This document shows, piece by piece, positions 11,019-22,609 of a DNA stretch of 64,000 nucleotides. Each line of letters opens with the position of its first letter. Positions within the stretch are counted from its first letter, which is position 1. The notes under the pieces were generated by a model that searched no databases, was not told the origin of the DNA, and saw nothing but the letters and a program-made list of their open reading frames with translations. Origin of the DNA: Azospirillum sp. TSO35-2 (GTDB lineage Bacteria > Pseudomonadota > Alphaproteobacteria > Azospirillales > Azospirillaceae). A program made the position numbers and the translations under genes. The stretch covers positions 2,637,508 through 2,701,507 of the forward strand of contig NZ_LGRA01000021.1 of NCBI RefSeq assembly GCF_003116095.1, in the 5' to 3' direction.

Positions 11019-11933
11019 ATGGATCTGCGGCAGTTGCGTTACTTCCTGGGCATCGTGGAGCATGGCTCGATCTCCCGCGCGGCCGACGCGCTGCGGGTGG
11101 CGCAGCCGGCGCTCAGCCTGCATCTGAAGCGGCTGGAGGAGGATTTCGGCTGCCAGCTCGTCCTGCGCACGGCGCGCGGCGTGGTGCCGACGGAGAGCGG
11201 GCGGCGGCTGGCGCAGCGGGCGGTGTCGCTGGTCGAGGCGATGGACAGCCTGCGCGACGAGGTGCGCGCGGTGGAATCGGTGCCGGCCGGGCCGGCGACC
11301 GTCGGCATCCCGACCTCGCTGGGGCCGGTTCTGACCGTGCCGCTGGCGCTGGCGGTGCGCCGTGCCCACCCGCACATCCGCCTGCGCGTGGTGGAGGGGC
11401 TGTCCGGCCACATGCTGGAATGGGTGCTGTCGGGGCAGGTCGATCTGGCGCTGGTGTTCGGGGCCAAGGACATGGGCGGGCTGGAGACCGAGCTGGTGGC
11501 GCGCGAGAAGCTGCATCTGGTCGGGCCGGTCGACGACCCGCTGCTGCGCGGCCGCAACGCGATCCCCTTCGCCGAGGTGCTGGCCCTGCCGCTGATCCTG
11601 CCCGGCCGCCCCCACGGCGTGCGCGAGGAGGTTGAGCACGCCGCCCTGCTGGCGCGCGGCAGCGTCGGCGTCGCCATGGAGATCGACGCGCTGGAGCAGA
11701 TCAAGGCGCTGGTGGCGGAAGGCTGCGGCTACACCGTGCTGTCGGAGCGGGTGGCGCGCTACGGCGCCGCGGCGGACCGGCTGACCGGCCTGCCGATCGC
11801 CGACCCGCAGATCGACCGCACCATCCTGCTGGCCCACGCCGCCGGCCGGCCGATGACGGTCGCGGCGCGGGCGGCGCACGGCATCCTGCGCGACATCCTG
11901 GCCGGGCTGACGGTGGACGGCGGCTGGCGCTGA
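11019..11933 (+). CDS. LysR-family regulator, Nac-like
   Basis: 304-aa LysR-type transcription factor. The winged helix-turn-helix fills residues 1-60 (MDLRQLRYFLGIVEHGSISRAA, then LRVAQPALSLHLKRLEE), followed by a linker helix and a periplasmic-binding-like effector domain from about residue 90. RTARGVVPTESG resembles the RTKRGVTPTEAG of Nac, the nitrogen assimilation control protein. An ATA-N9-TAT site in its own leader supports that comparison. The gene stands alone; its targets cannot be told. It converges on the hybrid kinase with a 16-base gap. LysR assignment is firm, Nac-like subgroup is an inference. Confidence 0.88.
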   Translation: MDLRQLRYFLGIVEHGSISRAADALRVAQPALSLHLKRLEEDFGCQLVLRTARGVVPTESGRRLAQRAVSLVEAMDSLRDEVRAVESVPAGPATVGIPTSLGPVLTVPLALAVRRAHPHIRLRVVEGLSGHMLEWVLSGQVDLALVFGAKDMGGLETELVAREKLHLVGPVDDPLLRGRNAIPFAEVLALPLILPGRPHGVREEVEHAALLARGSVGVAMEIDALEQIKALVAEGCGYTVLSERVARYGAAADRLTGLPIADPQIDRTILLAHAAGRPMTVAARAAHGILRDILAGLTVDGGWR

Positions 11934-11949
11934 GGGCGGGCACGCCTGC

Positions 11950-14085
11950 CTACCCGTTCAACGTCGCATTCAGGGCCGCGTTCAGGGCGTCGCGCAGGCG
12001 GGCGGGCTGGATCGGCTTGTGCAGCAGGGCGCATTGGGCGCCCGCCGCCTCGCGCAGGCGGTCGGCGGAGGTGTCGCCGGTCAGCAGCACGCCGGGCACC
12101 TCGCGCGACAGCCGCCGGCGGACCATGTCCATCACCATCAGGCCGGTGGTTCCCTCCGGCAGGCGGTAGTCGGCGAGGACGAGGTCGGGGGCCTCGCCGG
12201 CGTCGAGCCGCTCGCTCGCCTCGGTCCCGCTGCCGGCCTCCACCACCCGGTAGCCCCAGTCCTCCAGCATCAGGACCAGCGCCATCCGGATGACGGCGTC
12301 GTCCTCCACCAGCATGATCAGGTGGTCGCCGTTGGCCGACAGGGGAGGGTGACGGCCGCCGGCGCCGTCGGCGGCGATCCGCTCGTCGGTCAGCGGCAGG
12401 CTGACCAGGAAGCGGCTGTCGCGGCCGAGGGCGGAGGTGACGTCGATGCGGCCGCCCAGCATGGTGACCAGCCGCTTGGCGATGCTCAGCCCCAGCCCCA
12501 GCCCCTCGCGGCGGTCGCGGGCGGCGTTGCCGACCTGGAAGAAGTCCTGGAAGATGCGGTCGATGTGCTGGTCGGCGATGCCGATGCCGGTGTCCCACAC
12601 CTCGATCTGCAGACGGCCGCCGCGCCGTCGCGCGCCGAACAGCACCCGCCCGCCGGGGGCGTAGCGCAGCGCGTTGGCCAGCAGGTTGCGCAGCACCCGT
12701 TCCAGCAGGCCGGGGTCGGTCCGCGTCGTCAGCGCCGGCGCCACCAGCCGCAGCCGCTGCCCGCCCTTCGCGGCGACCGGCGCGAACTCGCCGTGCAGGC
12801 GCGTCATCAGGGCGCCGACATCGACCGCGACCGGGTCGGGCCGGATCAGCCCGGCCTCCAGCTTGGAGATGTCGAGCATACCGTCCAGCATGCCGCCCAG
12901 GCCGCCGATCGAGGATTGCAACTGCTCCGCCAGCCGCCGCGCCTCGTCGGGCAGCGTCTCGTTCAGCATCAGGTTCGACAGCAGGATCAGCGCCTGCACC
13001 GGCTGGCGCAGGTCGTGGCTGGCCGCCGCCAGGAAGCGTTCGCGGGCGTCGAGCGCCACGTTCAGCTCGCGCTCCAGCGCCTTCACCGCGGTGATGTCGG
13101 CGACGCTCGACACCACCGCCTCGACACCGCCGGCGGCGTCGGCGACGGGGTGGCTCGACACCCGCAGCCAGCGGGTCGGCGCGCCCGCCTCCTCGCCCTC
13201 GACGATGCCGACGATGCGCTCCACCACCGGGGCGCCGCTGCGCGCCGCCTCGGCCGCCGGCGGCAGGCCGTGCAGGCGGTTGCCGTTGGCGTCGATGAAG
13301 CGGCGGCCGGCGGTGGTCCCCGGCAGGCGGGCCGGCCCGTCGGCGTCGAACGGCGCCGCCGTCGGGTCGAGCAACGGCCGGGCCGGGCCGTCCATCAGCC
13401 GCTCGGCCATCCGGTTGGCCAGCAGGATGCGGCCGTCGGAATCGATGCCCAGGATGCCGTCGCCGACCGACTGCAGGATGTGGTGGTAGTCGGCGCGGGC
13501 GCGTTCGGCCTCGTCGCGGGCGCGCTGGACCTCGCGCAGCCAGGCGTTCCGCTCGGTCAGGTCGGTGATGGTCAGCAGCACGTCGCCGCGGTCGCCGTCG
13601 TCCAGCGCCACGGTGCGGGCGTCGGTCAGCCCGTCGATGACGGCGCCCTGCGGCCCGACATAGCGGAACTCCTGGCGCAGCCACTGGCCGGTCTGGCGCA
13701 GCCGGGTCAGCGCGCTGAACAGCCGGCCATGGTCGACCGCCTCGACCAGCAGGGACAGCGGCCGGCCCTTCAGCCGCAGCATCGGCAGGCCGAACTGGCG
13801 CTCCGCCGCGGCGTTGGCCTCGCCGACGATGCCGGTGGCGTTGACCGCCAGACAGGCCAGCGGCACCGACTGGAAGAGCTGGAGATATTGCAGGCGCGAC
13901 GCCTCCAGCGCCTGCTGGGCGCCGCGCAGCTCCTCGTTCTGGATCTCCAGCTCGGCCTGATGGACGTACAGCTCGTGCAGCACCTCCTTCAGCGAGGTGG
14001 CGGTGACGTCGGCCGCATCGAACCCGCCGCCGCTGAGGATGGTCTCGGCGCGGCGGCGCAGGCGGCCCGAGGGATCCTCGGTCAT
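11950..14085 (-). CDS. Hybrid PAS sensor histidine kinase with C-terminal receiver
   Basis: 711 aa. A short N-terminal coiled coil is followed by PAS-like regions (about residues 60-180 and 195-330), then HisKA with the phospho-histidine in AASHDLRQPVQAL (about residue 355), HATPase with the N box LLANALRYAP, DTGIGIAD and GLGLGLSIAK (about 440-560), and a receiver (about 595-705) with LVEDD, acceptor LADYRLP and the lysine in LLHKP. No transmembrane helices, so it is cytoplasmic. The HDLRQP form of the H box is typical of the PAS-hybrid kinases that accompany CheB/CheR fusions. Translationally coupled (4-base overlap) to the upstream fusion gene. No output domain is linked. Confidence 0.9.
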   Translation of the reverse strand: MTEDPSGRLRRRAETILSGGGFDAADVTATSLKEVLHELYVHQAELEIQNEELRGAQQALEASRLQYLQLFQSVPLACLAVNATGIVGEANAAAERQFGLPMLRLKGRPLSLLVEAVDHGRLFSALTRLRQTGQWLRQEFRYVGPQGAVIDGLTDARTVALDDGDRGDVLLTITDLTERNAWLREVQRARDEAERARADYHHILQSVGDGILGIDSDGRILLANRMAERLMDGPARPLLDPTAAPFDADGPARLPGTTAGRRFIDANGNRLHGLPPAAEAARSGAPVVERIVGIVEGEEAGAPTRWLRVSSHPVADAAGGVEAVVSSVADITAVKALERELNVALDARERFLAAASHDLRQPVQALILLSNLMLNETLPDEARRLAEQLQSSIGGLGGMLDGMLDISKLEAGLIRPDPVAVDVGALMTRLHGEFAPVAAKGGQRLRLVAPALTTRTDPGLLERVLRNLLANALRYAPGGRVLFGARRRGGRLQIEVWDTGIGIADQHIDRIFQDFFQVGNAARDRREGLGLGLSIAKRLVTMLGGRIDVTSALGRDSRFLVSLPLTDERIAADGAGGRHPPLSANGDHLIMLVEDDAVIRMALVLMLEDWGYRVVEAGSGTEASERLDAGEAPDLVLADYRLPEGTTGLMVMDMVRRRLSREVPGVLLTGDTSADRLREAAGAQCALLHKPIQPARLRDALNAALNATLNG

Positions 14086-17000
14086 CGGCCGCCCCCGGCC
14101 GCGGCCGTATCGCCGGCGGCGTCGCCATCCCGGTCGTCCAGCCGGCGTTCCATCAGCTTGCGGTTGGTGATGTTGATGTGGCTGACGACGAGGCCGCCGT
14201 CGCGGTCGTTCAGGCGGGTGGCGTGCATCAGGAACCAGCGCTGTTCATCGGCCGAATGGCAGGGGTATTCGATGGAGAAATCCTCGGCCGTGCCGTCGAG
14301 GATGGCGCGCAGCCCGTCATGGACCGCGCCGGCGGCAGAGCCGGGGCCGGCGTCGCCGTCCGGCGGCCGGCAGACGTCGAGATAGTTGCTGCCGACCCCG
14401 CAACGCTCCAGCGCCGGGGCGCCGTTGCGCCGGGCGAAGCCGCGCCACGCCGCGTTGACCATGACGATGCGGCCCTGCCGGTCGGTGACCGCGATGTGTT
14501 CCGGCAGGCTGTCCAGCACGGTCTGCAAGCGCTCCTCCGCCCGCTTGGTCGCGGTGACGTCGACGAAGGTCACCACCACCCCGGCGACCTGGCTCTTGTC
14601 GGTCAGGTAGGGCAGGATGCGGGTCAACGCCCAGCGCCCGTCATGCACCCGCACGGTGCGTTCCAGCGGCTCGTGCCCGTCGAACACCGTCCGGATGTCG
14701 GTCAGGAAGTCGGGATAGTCGATGGTGGTCGACAGATGGGCGATCGACCGGCCGACGTCGCGCGGGATGATGTTGATGAAGCCGGCCGCCGCCGGGGTGA
14801 AGCGGCGGATGACGAACTCGCCGTCCAGGAACACCGTGCCGATCTCGGTCGAGCGCAGCAGGTTGTCGAGGTCGTTGGTGATCTCGGTCAGCTCCTCCAC
14901 CTTCGCCTGGTACTCGGCGTTGACCGAATAAAGCTCCTCGTTGACCGATTGCAGCTCTTCGTTGGTGCTCTGCAGTTCCTCGTTGGAGGCGAGAAGCTCC
15001 TCGTTGGTGGCCTGCAGCTCCTCGTTGGCGGTTTCCAGCTCCTCGATGGTCGCCTGCAGGTTCTCGCCGCGCGACAGCAGCTCCTGCTCCAGCCCGCGGA
15101 TGCGCTCGGCGGCGTCGGCGTTGAGGTCGAAGTCGGACTCCGCCACCGGCAGGCTCGGCGGGTGGGCGCGGTCCAGCACCACCAGGGCGAAGCGCCGCCC
15201 GGTCTTGCGCGAGACGCAGGGCTGCACCCGCAGGCTGACCGCGGTCACCCCGTCGCGGTCCTTCACCGGAATGCCGGACAGCGCGAACTCCTCGCCGGAG
15301 CGGAAGGCGCGGTTCAGCGCGGTGCCGGTGACCATGGCGACCGACGCCGGCAGCAGCTTCAGCGCGTTCAGCGTCGCCCCGCCGGCCGGCACCTTCAGCA
15401 GCGACGACGCGTCGCCGAACACATGCAGGATGGTCATCTGGTCGTTGACCAGCAGGCAGGGCGGCACATAGGCCTTCATCAGCGTGCCGATCGCCTCGTC
15501 GATCACGCTGCCGTCCTCCGGCGCGTGGGGGTTCGGCGTGCCGTCGTCGCCGGGGCGGTCCGGCGGCGCGGCGACCGTCGGCACCAGCAGCCGCGACAGC
15601 CGGAACGGCCCGGCGCGCAGGCTCTGGAACAGCTTGCTGCGGCTGTCGATGGTGTGGAAGTCGGGCTGCAGCTCGCCCAGCGTCTCGCTGGTGCCGAGGA
15701 ACAGGAAGCCGCTCTGGCGCAGCGCGTACTGGAACAGGCTCAGGACCTTCCGCTGCAACGGCTGGTCCATGTAGATCAGCAGGTTGCGGCAGCTCAGCAG
15801 GTCGATCCTGGTGAAGGGCGGGTCGCGCATGATGTTGTGCGCGGCGAAGACCACCATGCGGCGGATGTCGCGCGTCACGGCGTAGCTGTCGCCGCGCGCC
15901 GTGAAGAAGCGCGCCAGCCGCTCCGGCGACACGTCCTCGGCGATGGCGCGCGGGTATTCGCCCAGGCTGGCCTGTTCGATGCTGTCCTGGTCGATGTCGG
16001 TGGCGAAGATCTTGACGTCGACGCTGCGGCCCATGCGTTCCTGCGCCTCGGCAAGCAGGATGGCGATCGAATAGGCCTCCTCCCCGCTGGCGCAGCCGCA
16101 GACCCAGACGCGGATGGTGTCGGTCGGGCTGCGGTTGGCCATCAGGCTGGGGATGACCTTGTCGGCCAGCACCCGGAACGCCGCCTCGTCGCGGAAGAAG
16201 CGGGTGACGCCGATCAGCATCTCCTTGTAGAGGGTGACCGTTTCGGCGCTGTTCCGCCGCAGCAGCGCCGCATACTCCTCCATCGACTCGCATCCGGCGC
16301 TCTGCATGCGCCGTTCGATCCGCCGCAGCAGGGTGGCGAGCTTGTAGTGCGAGAAATCGACCCCGGTGACCGAGCGGATGACCGCGATGATCTGGGCCAG
16401 CGGGTCGGCGGTCTCGTCGCGCGGCTGCCGGTCCGGCATCGGCCGGGCGCGGGCCAGCGCCTTGCGCGCGTGCTCGATCAGCGTCGCCGGCAACTCGTCC
16501 GGCGGCAGGGCGGCGTCGATCGGACCGCTCGCCAGCGCGCTGCGCGGCATGCCGTCGAACTGGGCGGTGTCCGGCTGCTGCACGGCGGTGAAGCCGCCGG
16601 CCGAGCGGATCGCCATCAGGCCGCGCGTGCCGTCCGACCCGGTGCCCGACAGGATGACGCCGATGGCCAGCGGCCCCTGGTCGCGGGCCAGAGCGGTCAG
16701 GAAGATGTCGATCGGCAGGCTCATGCCGCTGCCGGCGTCCTTGGCGCTGAGCCGCAGGTGGCGGTCCTCGATGCTCAGGGTCTTGCCGGGCGGCAGCAGG
16801 TAGACGGTGTTGCGCCGGACCGCGACGCCGTCGGTCGCCTGCACCACCGCCATCGCGGTGTGCTTGGCCAGCAGGTCGACCATCAGGCTCTTGTGGACGG
16901 GGGACAGGTGCTGGACCACGACATAGGCGAGGTCGCTGTCGCCGGGCACCGCGTCGAAGAAGCGCTGCAACGCCTCCAGCCCGCCGGCCGAGGCGCCGAG

Positions 17001-17129
17001 GCCGACGATGCAGCAGGCCGGCTCCTCCGCGTCCCTGGGCTCCGGCTCGGCCGATCTGGTATCGGCATCGGCATTCAGAGTGACGGCGCTGTCGGAATCG
17101 GCACGCGTATCCGGGTTGTCCGAAGGCAC
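14082..17129 (-). CDS. CheB-CheR-PAS fusion signalling protein
   Basis: 1015 aa. Residues about 35-225 are a CheB methylesterase domain with the catalytic serine in [12 protein letters not shown], histidine in VVQHLSP and aspartate in GTGSDG. Residues about 240-505 are a CheR methyltransferase with the SAM-binding [13 protein letters not shown] and [12 protein letters not shown] long heptad coiled coil of EELxxxNEELQ repeats (about 655-745) leads into two PAS domains (about 750-1000). Such fusions occur outside chemotaxis operons and are thought to sense signals through the PAS region while methylating unknown partners; no chemoreceptor or cheA is nearby. Coupled to the hybrid kinase downstream by an ATGA overlap. 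The gene has its own sigma70-like promoter. Confidence 0.92.
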   Translation of the reverse strand: MPSDNPDTRADSDSAVTLNADADTRSAEPEPRDAEEPACCIVGLGASAGGLEALQRFFDAVPGDSDLAYVVVQHLSPVHKSLMVDLLAKHTAMAVVQATDGVAVRRNTVYLLPPGKTLSIEDRHLRLSAKDAGSGMSLPIDIFLTALARDQGPLAIGVILSGTGSDGTRGLMAIRSAGGFTAVQQPDTAQFDGMPRSALASGPIDAALPPDELPATLIEHARKALARARPMPDRQPRDETADPLAQIIAVIRSVTGVDFSHYKLATLLRRIERRMQSAGCESMEEYAALLRRNSAETVTLYKEMLIGVTRFFRDEAAFRVLADKVIPSLMANRSPTDTIRVWVCGCASGEEAYSIAILLAEAQERMGRSVDVKIFATDIDQDSIEQASLGEYPRAIAEDVSPERLARFFTARGDSYAVTRDIRRMVVFAAHNIMRDPPFTRIDLLSCRNLLIYMDQPLQRKVLSLFQYALRQSGFLFLGTSETLGELQPDFHTIDSRSKLFQSLRAGPFRLSRLLVPTVAAPPDRPGDDGTPNPHAPEDGSVIDEAIGTLMKAYVPPCLLVNDQMTILHVFGDASSLLKVPAGGATLNALKLLPASVAMVTGTALNRAFRSGEEFALSGIPVKDRDGVTAVSLRVQPCVSRKTGRRFALVVLDRAHPPSLPVAESDFDLNADAAERIRGLEQELLSRGENLQATIEELETANEELQATNEELLASNEELQSTNEELQSVNEELYSVNAEYQAKVEELTEITNDLDNLLRSTEIGTVFLDGEFVIRRFTPAAAGFINIIPRDVGRSIAHLSTTIDYPDFLTDIRTVFDGHEPLERTVRVHDGRWALTRILPYLTDKSQVAGVVVTFVDVTATKRAEERLQTVLDSLPEHIAVTDRQGRIVMVNAAWRGFARRNGAPALERCGVGSNYLDVCRPPDGDAGPGSAAGAVHDGLRAILDGTAEDFSIEYPCHSADEQRWFLMHATRLNDRDGGLVVSHINITNRKLMERRLDDRDGDAAGDTAAAGGGR

Positions 17130-17455
17130 GGTGAGGATCTGGTCCTTGTCGAGAAGACGGGTAAAAGCGCCCGACCGCTATAGCCAACCGCTTCTACCCC
17201 GTCAACTTGGCTTGTGTACGGGTGTCCGTTCCGAAAGCCGGATCAGCCGAAGTTTATTTGGCGCCGACCTTTGCCGTCATCGACTGATCATTGGTCCTAT
17301 ATCGAATGTATCAGGTCTGAAACAATTTCGATCGGAAAGCAACCCCGAGGGGAGTCGCCCCGGCGGGAAAGCGGGCCAAGGGGCCTGACGCGCGCGAAAA
17401 TGCTGCTATGTTTGTTGTCTCGCGCATCGGATGCGGAAGGCAGCAGGGACCGGTC
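17130..17455. other. Divergent intergenic region CheB/CheR operon / nadE
   Basis: 326 bases with a central AT-richer part. It carries the minus-strand promoter at 17177-17205. Several TATA-like hexamers around 17300-17315 could serve nadE, but none has a matching -35, so I do not call one. Confidence 0.6.
17177..17205 (-). promoter_or_regulatory. Sigma70-type promoter of the CheB/CheR operon
   Basis: On the minus strand TTGACG (17205-17200), a 17-base spacer and TATAGC (17182-17177). Five of six and four of six consensus matches at ideal spacing, about 50 bases before the start codon. Confidence 0.65.
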
Positions 17456-19516
<2,061 letters not shown>

Positions 19517-19562
19517 CGCGGCTCGGGATGGGTTGACGAGGGCGTTCAGCCCCGTCGCCCCC

Positions 19563-20285
19563 TCAGAACCCCACGAACCGGGTGAAGCCCGCCGCCGGTT
19601 CCCGCTCCGTCGTGAAGTTGTTCTCCGGCGCCGACCAGTCGGCGACGCCCAGCGCCATGCCGCTGGCGATGATCTCGCTGTCCGGCAGGCCGAGATGCCG
19701 GGCGGTGATGGCGTGGCGGTAGCAGAAGGCGGCCTGCGGGCAGGTCTCCAGCCCGAAGCCGCGGGCGACGATCATCACATTCTCCATGAACATGCCGAGG
19801 TCGAGCCAGCCGCCCTTGCCCATGTCGCGGTCGATGCTGAAGAACAGGCCGACCGGCGCGCCGAAGAACAGCCAGTTGCGGCCGTGCTGGCGCGCCATCG
19901 CCGCCCGGTCGCCCTTGGCGATGCCGAGCGTGCCGTAGAGGTCCCAGCCGACCTTGCGGCGGCGGCCGAGATAGGGCTCCCGCCAGGATTCGGGGTAGTA
20001 GGGGTATTCCGGCACCTCCGGCTCGCCGGCCTCGTGGGCGGCCAGCAGCTCCGCCGACAGGGCGGCGCGCGCCTCCCCGGCGATGGCGTGGACCTTCCAG
20101 GGCTGGATGTTCGACCCGCTGGGGGCGCGGGCGGCGAGGTCGAGGATGCGCTCCACCGTCGGGCGCTCCACCGGCGTCGGCAGGAAGGCGCGGACGCTGC
20201 GCCGGCCGGCGACGGCGTCCAGAACCGGAAGGACGGGGAGGGCGGGGTGCTGGTCCATGCGTCGTGCGCTCGCGGCTGGCTTCAT
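19563..20285 (-). CDS. Nitroreductase-family flavoprotein
   Basis: 240-aa FMN-dependent NAD(P)H reductase. Family marks: AVAGRRSVRAFLP near the N-terminus binding the FMN phosphate, APSGSNIQPWKVHAI, and MFMENVMIVARGFGLETCPQ in the C-terminal half. The stop of the LacI gene overlaps the ATG at 20285 (ATGA), pointing to coupling; an alternative ATG at 20258 would also fit the domain. Substrate unknown: such enzymes reduce nitroaromatics, quinones or enoates. Co-transcription with the LacI regulator of the neighbouring catabolic locus suggests, but does not prove, a shared role. Confidence 0.87.
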   Translation of the reverse strand: MKPAASARRMDQHPALPVLPVLDAVAGRRSVRAFLPTPVERPTVERILDLAARAPSGSNIQPWKVHAIAGEARAALSAELLAAHEAGEPEVPEYPYYPESWREPYLGRRRKVGWDLYGTLGIAKGDRAAMARQHGRNWLFFGAPVGLFFSIDRDMGKGGWLDLGMFMENVMIVARGFGLETCPQAAFCYRHAITARHLGLPDSEIIASGMALGVADWSAPENNFTTEREPAAGFTRFVGF

Positions 20286-21388
20286 TCGTCCGGCAGTATG
20301 CCCTGCGGCAGGTTCTCGCGAAAGATCACCTCGGCGCGTGGCGTCTCCACGCCCTGCATCGGCGGACGGCCGGCGCGCAGGTTGGTGAAGATCGACACGC
20401 CGGCCGACAGCGTGTTGCGCGGGTCCTGGGTGATGACCGCGTCCAGCGTGCCGTCGATCAGCAGCCCGCGCGTCTCGTTGGTCAGGCCATGGCCGATGAA
20501 GACCATCTCGCGCTCGCGCCGGGTTTCCTTCAGGGCGCGGGCGACACCCTCCGCCCCGCCGCCGATGTTGTAGACGCCGGCCAGATCGGGGTGCAGCCCC
20601 AGCAGCATGCGGGTCTGGCGGCAGCTCTTGCCCTCGTCGTCGTGGCCCTCGCGCAGGCCGACCACCTCGATGTCGGGCGCGATCTCCTTCAGGACATGGA
20701 GGAAGCCCATCTCGCGGTCCTCGTGCGCGCGGTAGCTCAGGCTGCCGGCGATCATCGCCACCTTGGCCGGGCGGTGGCGGAGGAAGCGGGCGATCAGGTA
20801 GCCAGCGGTCCGCCCCGCCGCCCGGTTGTCCAGCCCGACATAGCCGGCGCGGCGGCAGTTCAGGATGTCGGAGATCAGCGTCACCGTCGGCACGTTGCGT
20901 TCGGCCAGCGCGTTCACCGCCTCGCGCACCGCCGGATGCTCCAGCGCCATGAAGGCGACGCCGTCGGCGCGCCGCCCGTGCTGGAACAGGCTGCGGGCCA
21001 GCAGCTCCGGGTTGAAGCTCTTGATGAACTCGACCTGCGCCTTGACGCCTTGCGGGGCCAGCGTCGCGTCGGCGCGGCGGATCATCTCGCCCAGCCCGGT
21101 CAGGAAGCGGTTGTTGCCGGCCGGCAGCAGGAAGGACAGCCGCATCGGCTTGGGCGCCGCGGCGGCGCGCAGCTCCGCCTCCGGCAGATAGTCCAGCTCC
21201 GCCGCGGCCTTCAGCACCCGCTGCACGGTGGCGGCGCGCACCCCCGGCCGATGGTTCAGCACCCGGTCGACCGTGGCGGTGGACACCCCCGCCGCCTGCG
21301 CGATGTCGGCGACGCGCGGCAGGCCGCGGCCGGGGGCGGTGCCGTTCGTCGCGTCAGCCACCGGGTCATCCCTCACAGAAGCCATCAA
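20282..21388 (-). CDS. LacI-family transcriptional regulator
   Basis: 368-aa regulator. The DNA-binding head is complete: RVADIAQAAGVSTATVDRVLNHRPGVRAATVQRV (in pieces, residues about 24-58), with the hinge after it, then a periplasmic-binding-like sensor domain related to ribose-binding protein, with FIGHGLTNETRGLLIDGTLDAVITQ near the end. It is transcribed away from the TRAP operon across a 139-base shared region, the usual arrangement for a local repressor answering to the transported compound. The effector is unknown. MM at the start leaves two equivalent ATG choices. Confidence 0.93.
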   Translation of the reverse strand: MMASVRDDPVADATNGTAPGRGLPRVADIAQAAGVSTATVDRVLNHRPGVRAATVQRVLKAAAELDYLPEAELRAAAAPKPMRLSFLLPAGNNRFLTGLGEMIRRADATLAPQGVKAQVEFIKSFNPELLARSLFQHGRRADGVAFMALEHPAVREAVNALAERNVPTVTLISDILNCRRAGYVGLDNRAAGRTAGYLIARFLRHRPAKVAMIAGSLSYRAHEDREMGFLHVLKEIAPDIEVVGLREGHDDEGKSCRQTRMLLGLHPDLAGVYNIGGGAEGVARALKETRREREMVFIGHGLTNETRGLLIDGTLDAVITQDPRNTLSAGVSIFTNLRAGRPPMQGVETPRAEVIFRENLPQGILPDE

Positions 21389-21407
21389 AAACCATCATCA
21401 TTCGCGT

Positions 21408-21436
21408 TTGACACTGATCGGTCGCGGACCTACCGT
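21408..21436 (+). promoter_or_regulatory. Candidate promoter of the TRAP/RLP operon
   Basis: A perfect TTGACA at 21408-21413, 17-base spacer, then TACCGT (three of six). About 90 bases upstream of the binding-protein ATG. The weak -10 may reflect control by an activator or repressor. Confidence 0.45.
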
Positions 21437-21448
21437 CCATTCAACAAT

Positions 21449-21473
21449 CATCAATTGACATCAGATCACATCA
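21449..21473. repeat. Three CATCA repeats at exact 10-base spacing
   Basis: CATCA occurs at 21449-21453, 21459-21463 and 21469-21473, each one helical turn apart, downstream of the promoter candidate and before the TRAP genes. Two more overlapping CATCA copies lie at 21393-21400. The middle contains the 8-bp palindrome TCAATTGA (21451-21458). Possible regulator-binding array; not a classical LacI operator. Confidence 0.45.
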
Positions 21474-21527
21474 GAAACGCAAGGCCGCAAACAGCCGCGA
21501 CGGCCGGAACCCCCTGGGAGGATCGAC

Positions 21528-22556
21528 ATGACCATTCTGACCCGCCGCACGATGCTGAAGGCCATGGCGACCGCGCCGGCCATCGGGGCGGCCGGTGCCG
21601 TCATCGGTATGCCGCACGTCGCCCACGCCGCGGAGTATGAGCTGAAATACGGCAACAACCTGCCGCTGACCCACCCGCTGAACATCCGCGCCCAGGAGGC
21701 GGCGGCGCGCATCGCCAAAGAGTCGAACGGCAAGGTCGAGGTTAAGATCTTCCCCAACAACCAGCTGGGCGGCGACACCGACATGCTGAGCCAGGTGCGC
21801 AGCGGCGGCCTGACCTTCTTCACGCCGTCGGCGCTGGTCATCGCCACGCTGGTCCCGGTCGCCGCGATCAACGCGGTCGGCTTCGCCTTTTCCGACTACG
21901 ACCAGGTCTGGAAGGCGATGGACGGCAAGCTGGGCGCCCATGTCCGCGAGGCGATTTCCAAGGTCGGGCTCTACGCCTTCGAAAAGATGTGGGACAACGG
22001 CTTCCGCCAGATGACCAGCGGCGACAAGCCGATCAACAGCGCCGCCGACATGGCCGGCCTGAAGATCCGCGTGCCGGTCAGCCCGCTCAGCATCGCCATG
22101 TTCAAGGGCCTGGGCGCCGCCCCGACCAGCCTGCAGTTCAGCGAGGTCTATTCCTCGCTGCAGACCCGCATCGTCGACGCCCAGGAAAACCCGCTGCCGA
22201 TCATCCAGGTCGCCAAGCTGTTCGAGGTGCAGAAATACTGCTCGCTGTCGAACCACATCTGGGACGGCTTCTGGTTCATCGCCAACGGCCGCGCCTGGAA
22301 GGGGCTGCCGCCGGACCTGCAGGCCATCGTGGCGGGCGCCATCAACGACGCCGGCATGGCCCAGCGCGGCGACATCAAGGCGCTGAACCAGTCGGTGCGC
22401 ACCGACCTGGAAGCGAAGGGCCTGGCCTTCAACCAGCCGGGCCCCGACAGCTTCCGCGCCAAGCTGCGCGAGTCCGGCTTCTATTCGGAATGGAAGGGCC
22501 GCTTCGGCGACGAGGCCTGGGGCCTGCTGGAGGACGCGGTCGGCAAGCTGGCCTGA
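21528..22556 (+). CDS. TRAP transporter solute-binding protein (DctP family)
   Basis: 342-aa periplasmic binding protein. The N-terminus is a twin-arginine-like signal (LTRRTMLKAMA) with a likely cut after AHA about residue 35. The DctP fold is shown by GNNLPLTHPLNIRAQEAA, the helix with KIFPNNQLGGDTDMLSQVRSG (given here in part), and AGLKIRVPVSPL with the conserved arginine that normally salt-bridges a substrate carboxylate. Ligand is therefore probably an organic or sugar acid. First gene of the transporter/catabolic run; followed after 53 bases by the fused permease. Confidence 0.93.
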   Translation: MTILTRRTMLKAMATAPAIGAAGAVIGMPHVAHAAEYELKYGNNLPLTHPLNIRAQEAAARIAKESNGKVEVKIFPNNQLGGDTDMLSQVRSGGLTFFTPSALVIATLVPVAAINAVGFAFSDYDQVWKAMDGKLGAHVREAISKVGLYAFEKMWDNGFRQMTSGDKPINSAADMAGLKIRVPVSPLSIAMFKGLGAAPTSLQFSEVYSSLQTRIVDAQENPLPIIQVAKLFEVQKYCSLSNHIWDGFWFIANGRAWKGLPPDLQAIVAGAINDAGMAQRGDIKALNQSVRTDLEAKGLAFNQPGPDSFRAKLRESGFYSEWKGRFGDEAWGLLEDAVGKLA

Positions 22557-22609
22557 CCGCAATCGTCCCCCGGCCTCGCCCCCCGCATCCGATGAAGGAG
22601 CCCCCCGCC

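Noticed and set aside
14178-17183. 1000-codon open frame antisense to the CheB/CheR fusion
   Set aside because: Composition is low complexity and mirrors the real gene; no recognisable domain.
17300-17315. TATATC and TGTATC hexamers as the nadE -10 box
   Set aside because: Neither has a -35 match at 16-18 bases; too common to call in an AT-rich patch.
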